Of a stretch of 64,000 nt of DNA, positions 45,850 to 56,017 are shown one piece after another; positions within the stretch are counted from its first letter, which is position 1; every line of letters starts with the position of its first letter. A program made the translations under genes and the position numbers. Origin of the DNA: Caenorhabditis elegans. Taxonomy: Eukaryota; Nematoda; Chromadorea; Rhabditida; Rhabditidae. The stretch lies in assembly GCF_000002985.6 (NCBI RefSeq), contig NC_003280.10:930001-994000 (forward strand). Reading direction: 5' to 3'. Under the pieces are notes generated by a model. The model was given only the letters and a program-made list of their open reading frames with translations. It was not told the origin of the DNA and did not search any database.

Positions 45850-46200
45850 GCTGCAAATCTGCTCTAATTGTCAACGGGTCGAAAGAATTACATTGGGGTT
45901 CTCTTGGTCATTCTAGCCTCTTACCAGTTGATCCTAACATTGAAATGCTTAACATTTTCCTAGGCTGAAACCAAAATTTCATCAAAATCACCCTTGAACA
46001 TAATAAAAAATAATAAAAATGTGATGCCTCGTTAGGGATCGAACCCCTGGCCTATTGCTCCATACAATTTTTCCTCTTAGCTCTTCCCAGTTGAGCCAAA
46101 AGCCCCTCTTAAAAAATCAAAGATCAAGTTCCCGGGGTAAAATTTCCAGTGGAATTCGAATTTTTAGTCTAAAATTGACTAAATTTCGTATCTAGACCAG
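45850..46200. repeat. Left arm of an inverted repeat (partner about 50930-51235)
   Basis: Reverse complement matches include CATTCTAGCCTCT / AGAGGCTAGAATG, CCTAGGCTGAAAC / GTTTCAGCCTAAC, the tRNA-like segment and CCCGGGGTAAAATTTCCAGT / ATTTTACCCCGGGAACATG. The arms lie immediately 3' of two DUF3557 genes (46258(-) and 49423), so the pair looks like an old inverted segmental duplication. Confidence 0.7.
46023..46103 (-). repeat. tRNA-derived repeat (degenerate)
   Basis: On the minus strand TGGCTCAACTGGGAAGAGC fits an A box and GGGTTCGATCC a B box. Stems do not form a full cloverleaf. One of seven related copies in the window. Confidence 0.65.
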
Positions 46201-46257
46201 TATATTTCATATGTATATTCATTACTCAAAAAAAAAGAATTAAAAATATCAGTTTAT

Positions 46258-48946
46258 TCATCGGCTTTCCACTTTCATTTTCAAAATCCACGAATTTCCA
46301 TTTTGAAACTTCTTGATTACCACTTTGGAGGTCCCGTTCAAGTTTAATGTGATCCGATTGTTTCCTGCTTGTCTAAGTGAGAATTAACTTTAAAATTTAA
46401 ACAAAAAGTTTCAAAAAAAAAACTCACTGAACCCTGCTCCAATAAGCTCTCCTAATATTCACCATAGCCTGATCTATCTCTTCCTGTTCAGTCTGAAACG
46501 TGTACTGAGTTCCGGGCTCTCTTTCACGTCTCATCCAGCGCCTTAAGACTTTTGGGTACCACAAATCTAGGAGCCATATTACAAGTTCCCCTTCACGTCT
46601 GACAGGATCGTTATTCACATTGAATCTGAGTCTAGTTGGAGCAACTCGCACGTCAAGCCTTACTTCATTTGGATCTTGCTCCATTTCTCTGGCATCTTGA
46701 ATATCATATTGTTCGACGTCAAATTCTTGGTCAAAAACAGATAATAAATAGGTAGACCCGTTTATTATTATACGATGGTCAGTAAGTTTCAGGTACCTGA
46801 TGTGCAGGGGTACCGACTTTTCCAGGTTCTGAATGGAAGGGCATCTAGTGCAGAGTTGGAATCTAAAATTTAAATTGTTTAATAGAACAGAAAGCTATTA
46901 ATAATAATAATAATTAATAAGTATGCCTATGACCTGGTTGACCTTTTTTTCTATTTTTTTAATTGACTAGCAGGCCCTGCGGGCCCGCCAGTTGTAGGGG
47001 GTGTAAGGCGAGTCCCCCTGCCGGGCGTAGGTTCTCGGCTTCGCCTCGAACCTGTTAGAGGGTTCGTGAAATTTTCAGTGGGTCAATGTCTTCTTGATTT
47101 TCGAGTTCGGTTTGACCAAAAACAGTCGCACCCGATGAATCAGTTAAAGCTGAGTTTTGATTGATTGAAGTTTGAGGAGGATTTATATGGGGGGAGACGT
47201 ACCCATATTTTGTATAAAATCGAGTATTACTATATAATATTCGAATCCCGAATACTCAAAAAAAACAAAAATGTTTGTCAGTTGGTAGAATTGAACCCAC
47301 TACCAAAATTTCCACAGACATAAGCACTAACCACTCGGCCATGCGGGAGAGAGCTTAAACTGGAAGTAAGGAAGGTGAATTTCTGGAGGGAGTCGTCTTT
47401 CGATTCCGCTTTCTTCAATAATTACATTTTGAGAAAAGGCGTTCGAAAACCGTTTATTACTGATATGTCAGCGGGAAAACGAATTTTTGAAAATTTTATT
47501 ACAGGATTGTACTCATTATTGATTTCCCAAAAAGGAGACGTACAGTTGAGGGCTATATCTTGTACACAGACAGATGTATAGAAAAAAACAAGTTTTGGCC
47601 TGAAAATTAATAAAAATAATATCTCTTGGCAGAGTATTTCTAATGCGACGAAACTTCATCTTTCATTAAATAAAATCAAAAACTATGAATCAAAAATACA
47701 TGCCGCAAAAGTTTAGTGGAAAAAATGTTCAGGAGACCCAGGAAACCACTCCCCCCAGTACTAAATTTTTGAATAATTTTTTTCTTGAAAAATTTTCCCA
47801 CTGAACTTTTTACAAATTTTATATGTCTCGATGCGTCTTGATGAGACCTACACGTCAATTTTTGGAAAACTAAGAAAATTGAAAACTGACCGAGTTATGA
47901 TTGAAAAAGTAGATTCACGAAAATGGAAAAGTGTGCAAAATTTGGCACTTATTCGTCTTGCTCGGCCGACTCATAGAACTTTTTTCAATTCTGAGTTAAA
48001 AATCGTGTTCAGCGTACTTTTGTACGTAGAGTAAACAAAAAAAATATCAAAAAAGATGAAGTAGAACTTGAGATAATGACGAAAAACTACTTTTTCGGAA
48101 AAAAAAAATTTTTTGGCAAAATGTCATTTTTTGGCCTTTTGTTTTATCACAACTTTTTTCCATTTGCACTTATGAACTCAAACTTTTTTTCAAAAAATCA
48201 GTCTCTCTGAGTAGTATTTTGCACATGAGTTTGAAACAAAACAGAGCAAAACCCGAATTTTAATTCAATTAAAACATGCTTTTTTGGGGGTAAAAAGAGC
48301 AACAAAAAATTTTTTCAAACAGGGGAAAGCCGTCCTGGGCTCAATTTTGCTCCGAACTTAGTGCCGTTTTTTGCTCCACCGTGGGGCAAAATATTTCTAG
48401 TAGGATTTCAAATATTAGAGCATGAAGTCACACGGTTCAGGAGTTGTGAATGAAAACGAAGTGTGACATTTTTTCGCAAGCCAAAAAAAACGCGAAAAAA
48501 CGCGAAAAAGGGGCGGAGTCGCCACACTCGGCATTTATTAGAGGCTGCTTGGCAGAAAAAATCATGGGAAAATTCTATGAATTTTTTACAGTTACTTACA
48601 TATTCCGTACCTCCTCTCATAGTATTGCACCCAGCTATTTCAAAAGGTAATAACCCTGTTCGATTAAATGATATCAATAAATTTTCAACTGCACATCTGT
48701 AGAAAAAAATCTATTAATTATTTTCTCAGTTGCCAATTTTTAATAAAACAAACGCCAATTGAGATATGAGCTGTCGAAGTAGTGCAATACTATTAGAAGA
48801 GCAACGGTATGTTTTCTGTATATTCAGGTTGTCATTTATGGCATTCAGTCATTTTTAAAACTAATATGTATCAAAACTCACCTCAAATTCGGCTCCAAAT
48901 GCTGCAACAAAAATCCCAATGCTGGGTAGCTCACAGGTCTATTCAT
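46258..48946 (-). CDS. DUF3557-family gene with central domain deleted, 204 aa
   Basis: Minus-strand exons 48946..48882 (MNRPVSYPALGFLLQHLEPN then LR), 46862..46428 and 46372..46258 join in frame (615 nt). Exon 2 has FQLCTRCPSIQNLEKSVPLH, YLKLTDHRIIINGSTYLLSV, EMEQDPNEVRLDVRVAPTRL, then passes directly to VIWLLDLWYPKVLRRWMRRE and PGTQYTFQTEQEEID. About 150 residues including the whole KLHEAMKYLLGKLFGGR core are missing without breaking the frame. Exon 3 ends VVIKKFQNGNSWILKMKVES. The first intron is about 2 kb and repeat-laden. The gene may be a functional short form or a decaying copy. Confidence 0.6.
46863..48881. other. Long repeat-bearing intron / gene-poor stretch
   Basis: Contains a GC-rich island (CTAGCAGGCCCTGCGGGCCC at about 46966), a class-II tRNA-like relic (47282-47349) and unassigned AT-rich repeats. 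No conserved exon is visible on either strand. Confidence 0.5.
47282..47349 (-). repeat. tRNA-Ser/Leu-like relic
   Basis: Minus strand reads ATGGCCGAGTGGTTAGTGC (class-II A box) and GGGTTCAATTC (B box). The stems are too degenerate for a working tRNA and no CCA-adjacent acceptor pairing is seen. Confidence 0.5.
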
Positions 48947-48968
48947 AATGTGCTCAGGAATGACCAAA

Positions 48969-49026
48969 AGAGCCCCGTTGCAATTTTATCGGTTTAGCTC
49001 GTCTAGGAGGGCACATTTGTTGCGCG
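48969..49026 (-). promoter_or_regulatory. Shared upstream module of the DUF3557 family
   Basis: Toward the gene at 48946(-): CCGCGCAACAAATGTGCCCT, TAGACGAGCTAAACCGATAA, AATTGCAACGGGGCTCTT. Order and spacing match the module at 51256-51318. Confidence 0.6.
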
Positions 49027-49422
49027 GGAAAACAGGGGGGACAATCGCTATATACAATGTATAGAGTGAATACAAAATACATCATTCACAAACTATTTTG
49101 ACAATCTGATATTAAGAAAATAAAACGATTTTGTCAAAAAAAATTGAGGCCATAGCTCAAAAATGAGCCCCCCGCTTTGCATCTCAAGTTGGAAACAAGG
49201 TAGATCATAGTTTTGGGGACACACGACTACATTTTTAGATTTCAAGAACTGATGAAATTTCGAAGCGAAATGCATATTCCCATAATTATAGCTCGCCGTA
49301 TAGATAATTTAGAGATTTGAGCGCAAATCCCCCCTTCGGCAGCGAGACCCCTTTCCCCCTCCGCATCTAATTACGAGCTGAGCTAAACATAGCATTCAGT
49401 CTTCTTGCCTCACCTGCTCACT

Positions 49423-50825
49423 ATGTCGAGTTCTAAACCACTGTCTTCTCTAACCGTAGAATGCTTATTGAAGTATTTGGATCCGAGTTTGAGGTGAGTT
49501 CTAAATTTCTAGCCGACAATTTTTTGTAATACTCGCTAAATTTAGTTGAGAAGGACACTTGGAGCATTATAAGAAATTGCCCGGTTGGAGCTCAAGTGGC
49601 AGATTTGTTGTTTGATCTCCGATAATTAGCGGGAAACTTTAGTTTTTTTTCCTGGCGATTCAAATTTTTTGGAATTCAAACTAACAGGGGTCCACATAAA
49701 TTTAGCAGCAAAAACTGAGGTTTCAAGCAACTTTAAAAACGAATAAGTTAAATTTCAGACTCCAACTCTCCGCCACCTACCCTCCAGTCCAACACCTGGA
49801 AAAATCAATCCCCCTGCACACCAAATACCTGAAATTAACAGACAATACCATTACGGTCAATCAGTCTACATATCAATTGACTGTCTTTGCTGAAAATAAA
49901 GTTTATCAATTTGATATCAATCAAAATGCAATGCAAGATCTCGGGGAAGTCGAGGAAGATCCCACTGAACTGAGGATCGATGTCAGACATGGATTTGACA
50001 CAGGACCCATGAACGTACAAATTGCGCAACTTATGCAACTAGCAACGGGGAGACGACGGGCTCCACGGCAGAGTTCTGGGTCTGGGATTCAGCTGAAAAT
50101 TGGAGGAAGAATTGAAGTACTGAGTTATCAACGAAAGATGCATGAAGCTATGAAGTACCTGCTCGGGAGACTATTTGGAGGAAAAACTGTAAAAGTGAAC
50201 CATCTAGCCATTGGTTGTAAAACTATTCTTCGGATTCCTACAAGTTTCAAGTTGCACGTTGAAAATCTGGAGATTCTGGATACCAACACCTATAACAACA
50301 TGGAAACTGTTCGCTTGATGATTGAAGCTTCTAGTCTACCATTAAACATGGTGAAGTTCCGACCTACAAACTTCACAACTAACAACCATCCAATTGTACG
50401 AACAGCTCGAATGCTGTACATCCACGCCACATCTACTAGAAGGAGATTTAGAGATTTCATCGAAGCTCTGGCAAGACTGAAAAATATAAGAGTTCATGTT
50501 GAAAGCCGGGATCTGAGCTCAGGTTCTTGGTACATGACAGTCTTCAGATGCTGGATGAGATATGGCAAGAAAGTTGGAACTTACTACACGTTTGGTACTA
50601 CAGAGGAAACTATAAATAGTGCTATGAAGGTTTTTGGAAGACTTTATGGGAGCAGGACGGGGTGAGTTTTTTACTTTTTTAATTTTAAAATTTAAATTTG
50701 AATCAATTTCTTCCAGGTTTGATGGGCAAATCACTATAAACTTGAAGAAGACTTCCCAAGTTGTCATCAGAAAGGTTCAACAGGAAAATGAGTGGATTTT
50801 GGGAATGAAAGTAGAAAGCCGATGA
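49423..50825 (+). CDS. DUF3557-family protein, 360 aa
   Basis: Exons 49423..49493 (MSSSKPLSSLTVECLLKYLD then PSLR), 49759..50661 and 50717..50825 (1083 nt, in frame). Exon 2: LQLSATYPPVQHLEKSIPLH, YLKLTDNTITVNQSTYQLTV, FDINQNAMQDLGEVEEDPTE, KMHEAMKYLLGRLFGGKTVK, CKTILRIPTSFKLHVENLEI, LKNIRVHVESRD, WMRYGKKVGTYYTFGTTEE. Exon 3: INLKKTSQVVIRKVQQENEW then ILGMKVESR. The CPS motif reads YPP. Complete and typical; its closest relatives here are the genes at 51345 and 28961. Confidence 0.85.
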
Positions 50826-50929
50826 CTAAATTGATATTGTTAATTTTCTTGTTTCGAGTAATGAACGTACATATGGAATATACTGGGTTTTATACGATTT
50901 TGAATCAATTTTAGACTGAAAATTCGAAT

Positions 50930-51235
50930 ATCACTGGAAATTTTATTAATTTTACCCCGGGAACATGATCTTTGATTTTTTTTAAAGAAGCTTTTGGCTC
51001 AACTGGTAAGAGTTAAGAAGTAAGAGGGTATGGAGCAATAGGCAGAGGTTCGATCCCCAACGGAGCATCAAATTGTATTATGTTGTTCAAAGGTCATTTT
51101 GATGAAATTTGAGTTTCAGCCTAACTTTAGGAAAATTTTGAGCATTTAAATTTTGGCTCGAGTGTTGAGAGGCTAGAATGAACAAGAAGTCACCAATATA
51201 ATTCCTCTGGACCTGCTCTCCAAAGTGCAGCGTGA
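50930..51235. repeat. Right arm of an inverted repeat (partner about 45850-46200)
   Basis: Includes a tRNA-like segment at about 50988-51070 (TTGGCTCAACTGGTAAGAG, GGTTCGATCCCCAAC) and the flanks listed for the left arm. Confidence 0.7.
50988..51070 (+). repeat. tRNA-derived repeat (degenerate)
   Basis: A box TGGCTCAACTGG and B box GGTTCGATCCC, about 40 bp apart; the middle has expanded (AGTTAAGAAGTAAGAGGGTA), so no proper anticodon arm forms. Confidence 0.65.
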
Positions 51236-51255
51236 GCCCCGTCTCCCTCTCTTTT

Positions 51256-51318
51256 CGCGCGCAACAGATGTGTCCCTCTAGATGAGCTGGATCGGTAGAA
51301 CAGCAGCAACGGGGTCTT
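51256..51318 (+). promoter_or_regulatory. Shared upstream module of the DUF3557 family
   Basis: CGCGCGCAACAGATGTGTCC, TAGATGAGCTGGATCGGTAG and CAGCAACGGGGTCTT, ending about 25 bp before the ATG at 51345. Confidence 0.6.
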
Positions 51319-51344
51319 TATTTTCTGCCCCACCTGCGCATACC

Positions 51345-52433
51345 ATGTCCAATTTTAGACATCTGAACTACCCAGCATTGAAGTCCTTGTTAAAGTATTT
51401 GAACCCAAGTTTGAGGTGAGTTTATATCAATTTTTCGGGTTTTAGAAAACCTTAATGACTAACTAACTGACTAATATTGAGTTATCAGCCCCCTTAGTGT
51501 TCTAAATGCCTCAGATCACATAATTTTTAGGTGTTCTGTTAAGAAAAGCGCGGGCGTATTACCGCATCTCTTCTACATGCCGTAAGCCTCTTCTTTTTTT
51601 TAAAACAATTTCAATTCCAGATTCCAACTCTTCACCGGGTGTCCTTCAATCCAAAACCTGGAAAAGTCGGTGCCTATGTGCATCAATTACCTAAAATTGA
51701 CAGGTCATAGTATAACGGTGAACAGAGCTGCATATGAATTGGTTGTTTTCGATGAGAATCGACAGTTCAAATTCGATATCGACGAACATGGGAATCAAGA
51801 TTCCAGCGAACTCGAGGAAAATCCGAATGAAGTAAGGCTTAACGTGCGAGTTGCTCCAATTAGACGTCGAGTCAATGTCAGACGTTTTAATCGCGGTCCT
51901 ACTAGGAATAGTCTGATAAGACTGAAGATGGGAAGAAGAGTTGAAGTTCTGAGCTATCAACGAAAAATGCATGAAGCTTTGAAGTATATGCTTGGGAAGC
52001 TATTCGGAGGACGTAATGTGAAAGTGAACCAGCTCGCCATTGGTTGTAAAAGCATACTTCGGATTCCGACCACCGTCAAGTTTAACGTTAAAATTTTGGA
52101 GGTTCTGGATACCAACATCTATAACAACTTGGGAACCGTTTGCTCGATAATTGAAGATTCCAGTCTGCCATTTAACACGATAAAATTCCGGTTGGAAAAC
52201 TTCACAACTACTAATAACCCAACCGTACAGGCCGCTAGAATTTTGCATGTTCAGGCTATGTAGAGGAGCGTTGGGTGAGTTTTTTTTTCTAAATTTGAAA
52301 ATTATTTGTGTCCAGACACTCCGTGAACGCCGATGGAATAACAATGGACTTGAACGAGACTTCCAAAGTGGTCATCAAGAAACTTCACGATGGAAATAGG
52401 TGGATTTTGAAAATGAAAGTGGAAAGGCGATGA
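51345..52433 (+). pseudogene. DUF3557 gene, 3' part of exon 2 deleted
   Basis: Exon 1 51345..51415 (MSNFRHLNYPALKSLLKYLN). Exon 2 from 51621: FQLFTGCPSIQNLEKSVPMC, YLKLTGHSITVNRAAYELVV, FDIDEHGNQDSSELEENPNE, KMHEALKYMLGKLFGGRNVK, CKSILRIPTTVKFNVKILEV. It reaches ARILHVQAM and then TAG at 52261. The RVH and WM.YGKE.GTYYTF blocks are gone, although the exon 2 donor and exon 3 (to about 52433, WILKMKVERR) remain. A 237-residue product would be possible from the open part; loss of the C-terminal half suggests a pseudogene. Confidence 0.72.
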
Positions 52434-52509
52434 CTAGATTGATATTGTTAATTCTTTGTTTTGAGTAATGCACAAACAAATAAAATATACTCATAAATTA
52501 TTTATCAGC

Positions 52510-52870
52510 CAAAAAACTACCACTTTCAGACAATTTTCAGTGAAAAATTCGAATTCCCTCGGAAATTCTGCTCCGGGAGCACATAACAAAAGTTTTTAAA
52601 AATTGGAGTTATAGCTCAACTGGTAAGAGGGATGGCTTGTAGTTAACAGGTCAAGGGTTCGATTCCCATTGTGACATAATTTTTTTATCAGACGAAAAAA
52701 CAACTTTTAGACAGTTTTCAGTGAAAAATTCGAATTCCACGGGAAATTCTGCTCCGGGAGCACATAACAAAAGTTTTTTTAAATTGGAGTTATAGCTCAA
52801 CTGGTAAGAGGGATGGCTTGTAGTTAACAGGTCAAGGGTTCGACCCCCACTTGGGCTAAATTTTTTTATT
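52510..52870. repeat. Tandem pair of tRNA-derived repeat units
   Basis: Two direct units of about 180 bp. Each has AAATTCTGCTCCGGGAGCAC, then TATAGCTCAACTGGTAAGAG and GGTCAAGGGTTCGA. The tRNA-like cores are at 52604-52678 and 52785-52858. They resemble SINE-type units; inverted copies lie in the following receptor gene's first intron. Confidence 0.7.
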
Positions 52871-53141
52871 TAGTTTTTTCTTGCAGTCTATGTAGTTTCA
52901 GCTTCTGGTCCCAAAGTTCATCGACAAATTCTGAATTCGTAGATCAAAATTTTTCTGAAAAAGAGATCAACAGAAATTATTAAGTTTCTGACAAAATTTG
53001 ATTGATTGAGCCAATGTTTTGTGGCTTTCAAGTCAACAATATAAAATCCAATTAATCTTTGGAATACTAGCAGGGGCTGGAACTATTTCCAGATGGAGAA
53101 ATTTTAACCTTTATATATTTTCAGACATTCCAATTTCAGCA

Positions 53142-54564
53142 ATGAACTTCTCCTCATATTTTGCTACCCCAGATTTTCAAGCTTTTGCTCTCCACCTGCT
53201 AATATCAATTGAAACCCCTATTCACCTGTTTGCAACTTTTTGTATTTTATTTAAAACTCCAATTTCTATGAAATCCGTGAAATTTCAAATGTTCAACTTA
53301 CACTTTTGGAGCATTGGACTCGATTTGGGAATCAGTTTGCTCACGATTCCATACTTTTTGTACCCCGCGCTGGCGGGATTTCCACTGGGAGTTTTGAACT
53401 TTTTCGAGGTTCCAGTGAGATGCCAGGCGTTTTTATTAGGGGTGCTTATTGGGCGTAAGTTCTTTTATTGAATACAATATGAAATAAAAAAGTTTGGCTT
53501 CAGTGGGGATTGAACATGAGACCTATTTCTTACCAGTTATCCCTCTTACCAGTTGAGCCATAACTCCAATTTTTCAAATATTTTAAAATAGGCTCCCGGA
53601 TCAGAATTTGGCGGGGAATTTGAATTTTGAGTTTTAAGTTGTCTAGAATTTAAATCAAGCCCAGAAAAAATAAATTTGCCCCCACGGGGATCGAACCCAG
53701 GACCCATTGCTTAAAGTCATCCCTCTTATCAGTTGAGCCATAACTGCACCTTTAAAAAATATTTGAAAAGTGCTCCCGGAGCAGAATTTGACGGGGTATT
53801 CGAATTTCCAGTTCAAAAAACTAATTTTCCAGTCCTCGGCGTCTCCATAGTGACAATTTTGGAAAACCGATATTACTTATTATTTGGAGTGCGTGGACAC
53901 TGGTGGCGACACTTTCGAATTACATTTTTAGTACTCAACTACGTAATTGCTTGCGTGTACTTTTATCCAGCCTATTATTATGTTCCAGACCAGAAACAGG
54001 CGCTGCAGGAGGTTTTTGAGGTAATTTTGTTAGAGCGGCCGACGTCTCACAGGCCCGAGAAAAAATAACTTCTAATTTCAGATGCTCCCCGAGCTCCCCA
54101 AAGAGCTCCAAACCTCAAAAATCTTCGTTCTAGCCACAGATTTCCGGTTTATAGTACTACCCGTCTTTTTTATGTCGACCCTATTATTGCTGGAATCCGG
54201 AATTTTCACATTTTTGATCTACAAAAATATGAGCGCCCAAAGCAAGGAGCTCTCCCTATCCCCACAAACTATAAAAATGCAAAAGCAGTTCCTACGAGCC
54301 CTGAACATCCAAACCTGCATCCCACTTGCCATACTCTTGATCCCACTGTGCTATTTGGTGATTTCCCGGGTTTTCCTGATCTACAACCAAGTTGCTAACA
54401 ATTTTTGTTTTATAACCATCGGAGCCCACGGCCTGTTTTCCACGCTTATCATGCTCTATATACATATTCCGTATCGAAATTTCTGTGTGGATAAGTTGTG
54501 CTCAAAGGTACCTGGCTTCAAGAGGAGAACGTCACGGGTGGTGCAGCTATTTGGATCACTTTGA
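53142..54564 (+). CDS. Seven-transmembrane chemoreceptor, srh class, 327 aa
   Basis: Exons 53142..53454, 53833..54020 and 54082..54564 (984 nt, in frame). The N-terminus (MNFSSYFATPDFQAFALHLL) leads into TM1; then CILFKTPISMKSVKFQMFNL, the LHFWSIGLDLGISLLTIPYF helix, VTILENRYYLLFG, and QTIKMQKQFLRALNIQTCIP before TM6. The end carries YIHIPYRNFC, the PYR motif of srh receptors. Hydrophobic segments are consistent with seven spans. Members are expressed in sensory neurons and bind odorants or pheromones via G proteins; the ligand is unknown. The first intron carries two inverted tRNA-like repeats. Intact by frame, so probably a functional receptor. Confidence 0.85.
53501..53748 (-). repeat. Two tRNA-derived repeats inside the srh intron
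   Basis: Minus-strand copies at 53501-53570 and 53678-53748 have ATGGCTCAACTGGTAAGAGG / ATGGCTCAACTGATAAGAGG A-box regions and GTTCGATCCCCG or GTTCAATCCCC B boxes. They belong to the same family as 52604 and 52785 but in opposite orientation. Confidence 0.7.
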
Positions 54565-54829
54565 AAATGGTTTTTTTACGTTTTTATATAACTTTAAAAT
54601 TTAATAAAACCTTGAATTACTTTTTCACCTTTAGTATCTTTCCTGAGTATCATATGCTCTTAATCTCAATTCTCAAAGATGAGAAGAAATTTTTGGAGCA
54701 GTTGTTATTTTTGAGCCGGCGATCATACCGATGAAGTCGTCAACGTCAACAATCTTATTTAGTTTTAAACGAGTATTTGGTAACACATGTGTTTGGGAGT
54801 TCGAGGATCTTAATCTATTTTTCTAAGAG

Positions 54830-55297
54830 CATTTCTTGTGGGATCGGTCGGAAAAGTTCAGCCATCGTGTTGTCCGAACGGCGGAAGTACTGAGAATTAA
54901 CGGTTTTCCGTTGTATGTCCAGAGAATTTCAAATCTTAGAGTACACTTCAAGCATCCGACATTCTCGTTCATGATAACTAAATTGGTCGAACATTGGTTG
55001 AACAACGGCATAGAGGTTGGGACTCATTTTACAATTAATTCTTTCGGTACAACGGAGGATGGAGCTCGGAGTTTCTGGATGATCACAAAGAATACTTATT
55101 TATAACAATAGAATCGTGGCAAATCGGAGGTTAGATGCTCTAGGCTATCAGGCTAGGCCTATTAATTATCCTGATACACGGAAAATCCGAACACGCTTTT
55201 CTTCGGAAGTTTGGCTCAGCGTTGTGAAAGGATCTGGAGACGAGTGGATTTGCGAACTCGAAGTTCGAAGTGCAGAAGATCTTCCTACTTTACATTA
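54830..55297 (+). pseudogene. DUF3557 3' fragment
   Basis: Begins in mid exon 2: FSHRVVRTAEVLRINGFPLY, RISNLRVHFKH, WLNNGIEVGTHFTINSFGTT. It meets a stop at about 55104, then resumes with an exon-3-like tail (FSSEVWLSVVKGSGDEWICE then LEVRS). It is closest to the genes at 56018 and 58895. No exon 1 or N-terminal block is present. Confidence 0.7.
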
Positions 55298-55364
55298 ACA
55301 ACTCAGATTGAATAAAATTGTTGAGCCTTTGTTTTATTAGTTTTAACAACTTTGAATTCAGGGG

Positions 55365-55735
55365 TGTGCGGCAAATCTCAAAATTTGCCGAGCTCGGCAA
55401 ATTCGGCAAATCTCTTTTTTCAATATTTGCCGAGCACGGCAAATTCGGCAAATTCGCCGTGCTTAACAAACTCGGAAAAATTTGATATTTTTTTTATGTT
55501 TTTTGGAGCACCAAAACTACTGAATTCTTAACACACATCTGGTTTCTGAATAAGTTCCGCGTAGTATGTCTGTTTAAGCATCAAAATAGCTCAATTTTGT
55601 GTCATTTTACTAAATTTTTGGCTAAAAATCAATAGGTTTAGTCAAAATTGTACTGTCAAATTTTTGACGTGTGCGGCAAATTTCGAAATTTGTCGAGCTC
55701 GGCAAACGGCAAATTTGCCGCACACCCCTGCTTTG
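55365..55735. repeat. CGGCAAAT palindromic repeat
   Basis: GGGGTGTGCGGCAAATCTCA at the left and GCCGCACACCCCTG at the right bound an imperfect palindrome rich in GAGCTCGGCAAA. Shorter relatives at 57240-57385 and 58365-58440 lie in introns of the next gene. Confidence 0.8.
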
Positions 55736-55775
55736 AATCTCAAATCTCGGCTGACTACCTGAGCTCACATTTTGG

Positions 55776-55852
55776 TTTGACGTCACTATTTTTCTGGAAA
55801 AATATTCCCGCATTTTTTGTAGATCAAACTGTAATGAGACAGCCTAACACCA
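55776..55852. mobile_element. Palindromic MITE, half copy 3
   Basis: GACGTCACTATTTTTCTGGA to AATGAGACAGCCTAACACCA matches the right half of the element at 20630 and 23362; the left half is missing. Confidence 0.65.
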
Positions 55853-56017
55853 TGTGTGAGAGATTTATGACGTCACTTTCATGGGTGACCTTGCCATTCT
55901 CCTCTTGACGGGTGTACGGGTCCGCACTGTTCACTCTCCGAGAAATAGTGGTGAACTGGAGAGAGTGTAAGTTGGCTAGAGTAACACAAGAAGACGGCAT
56001 TTATTCATAGATTTCCT

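Noticed and set aside
48408-48702. Overlapping open frames on both strands in a possible exon
   Set aside because: They fall in a repeat-like stretch within the long intron of the 46258(-) gene and show no splice logic or family resemblance.
52604-52858. Two functional tRNA genes
   Set aside because: A and B boxes are good, but acceptor and T stems mispair and the anticodon arm is irregular; the units are repeated with long non-tRNA bodies, so they are repeats.
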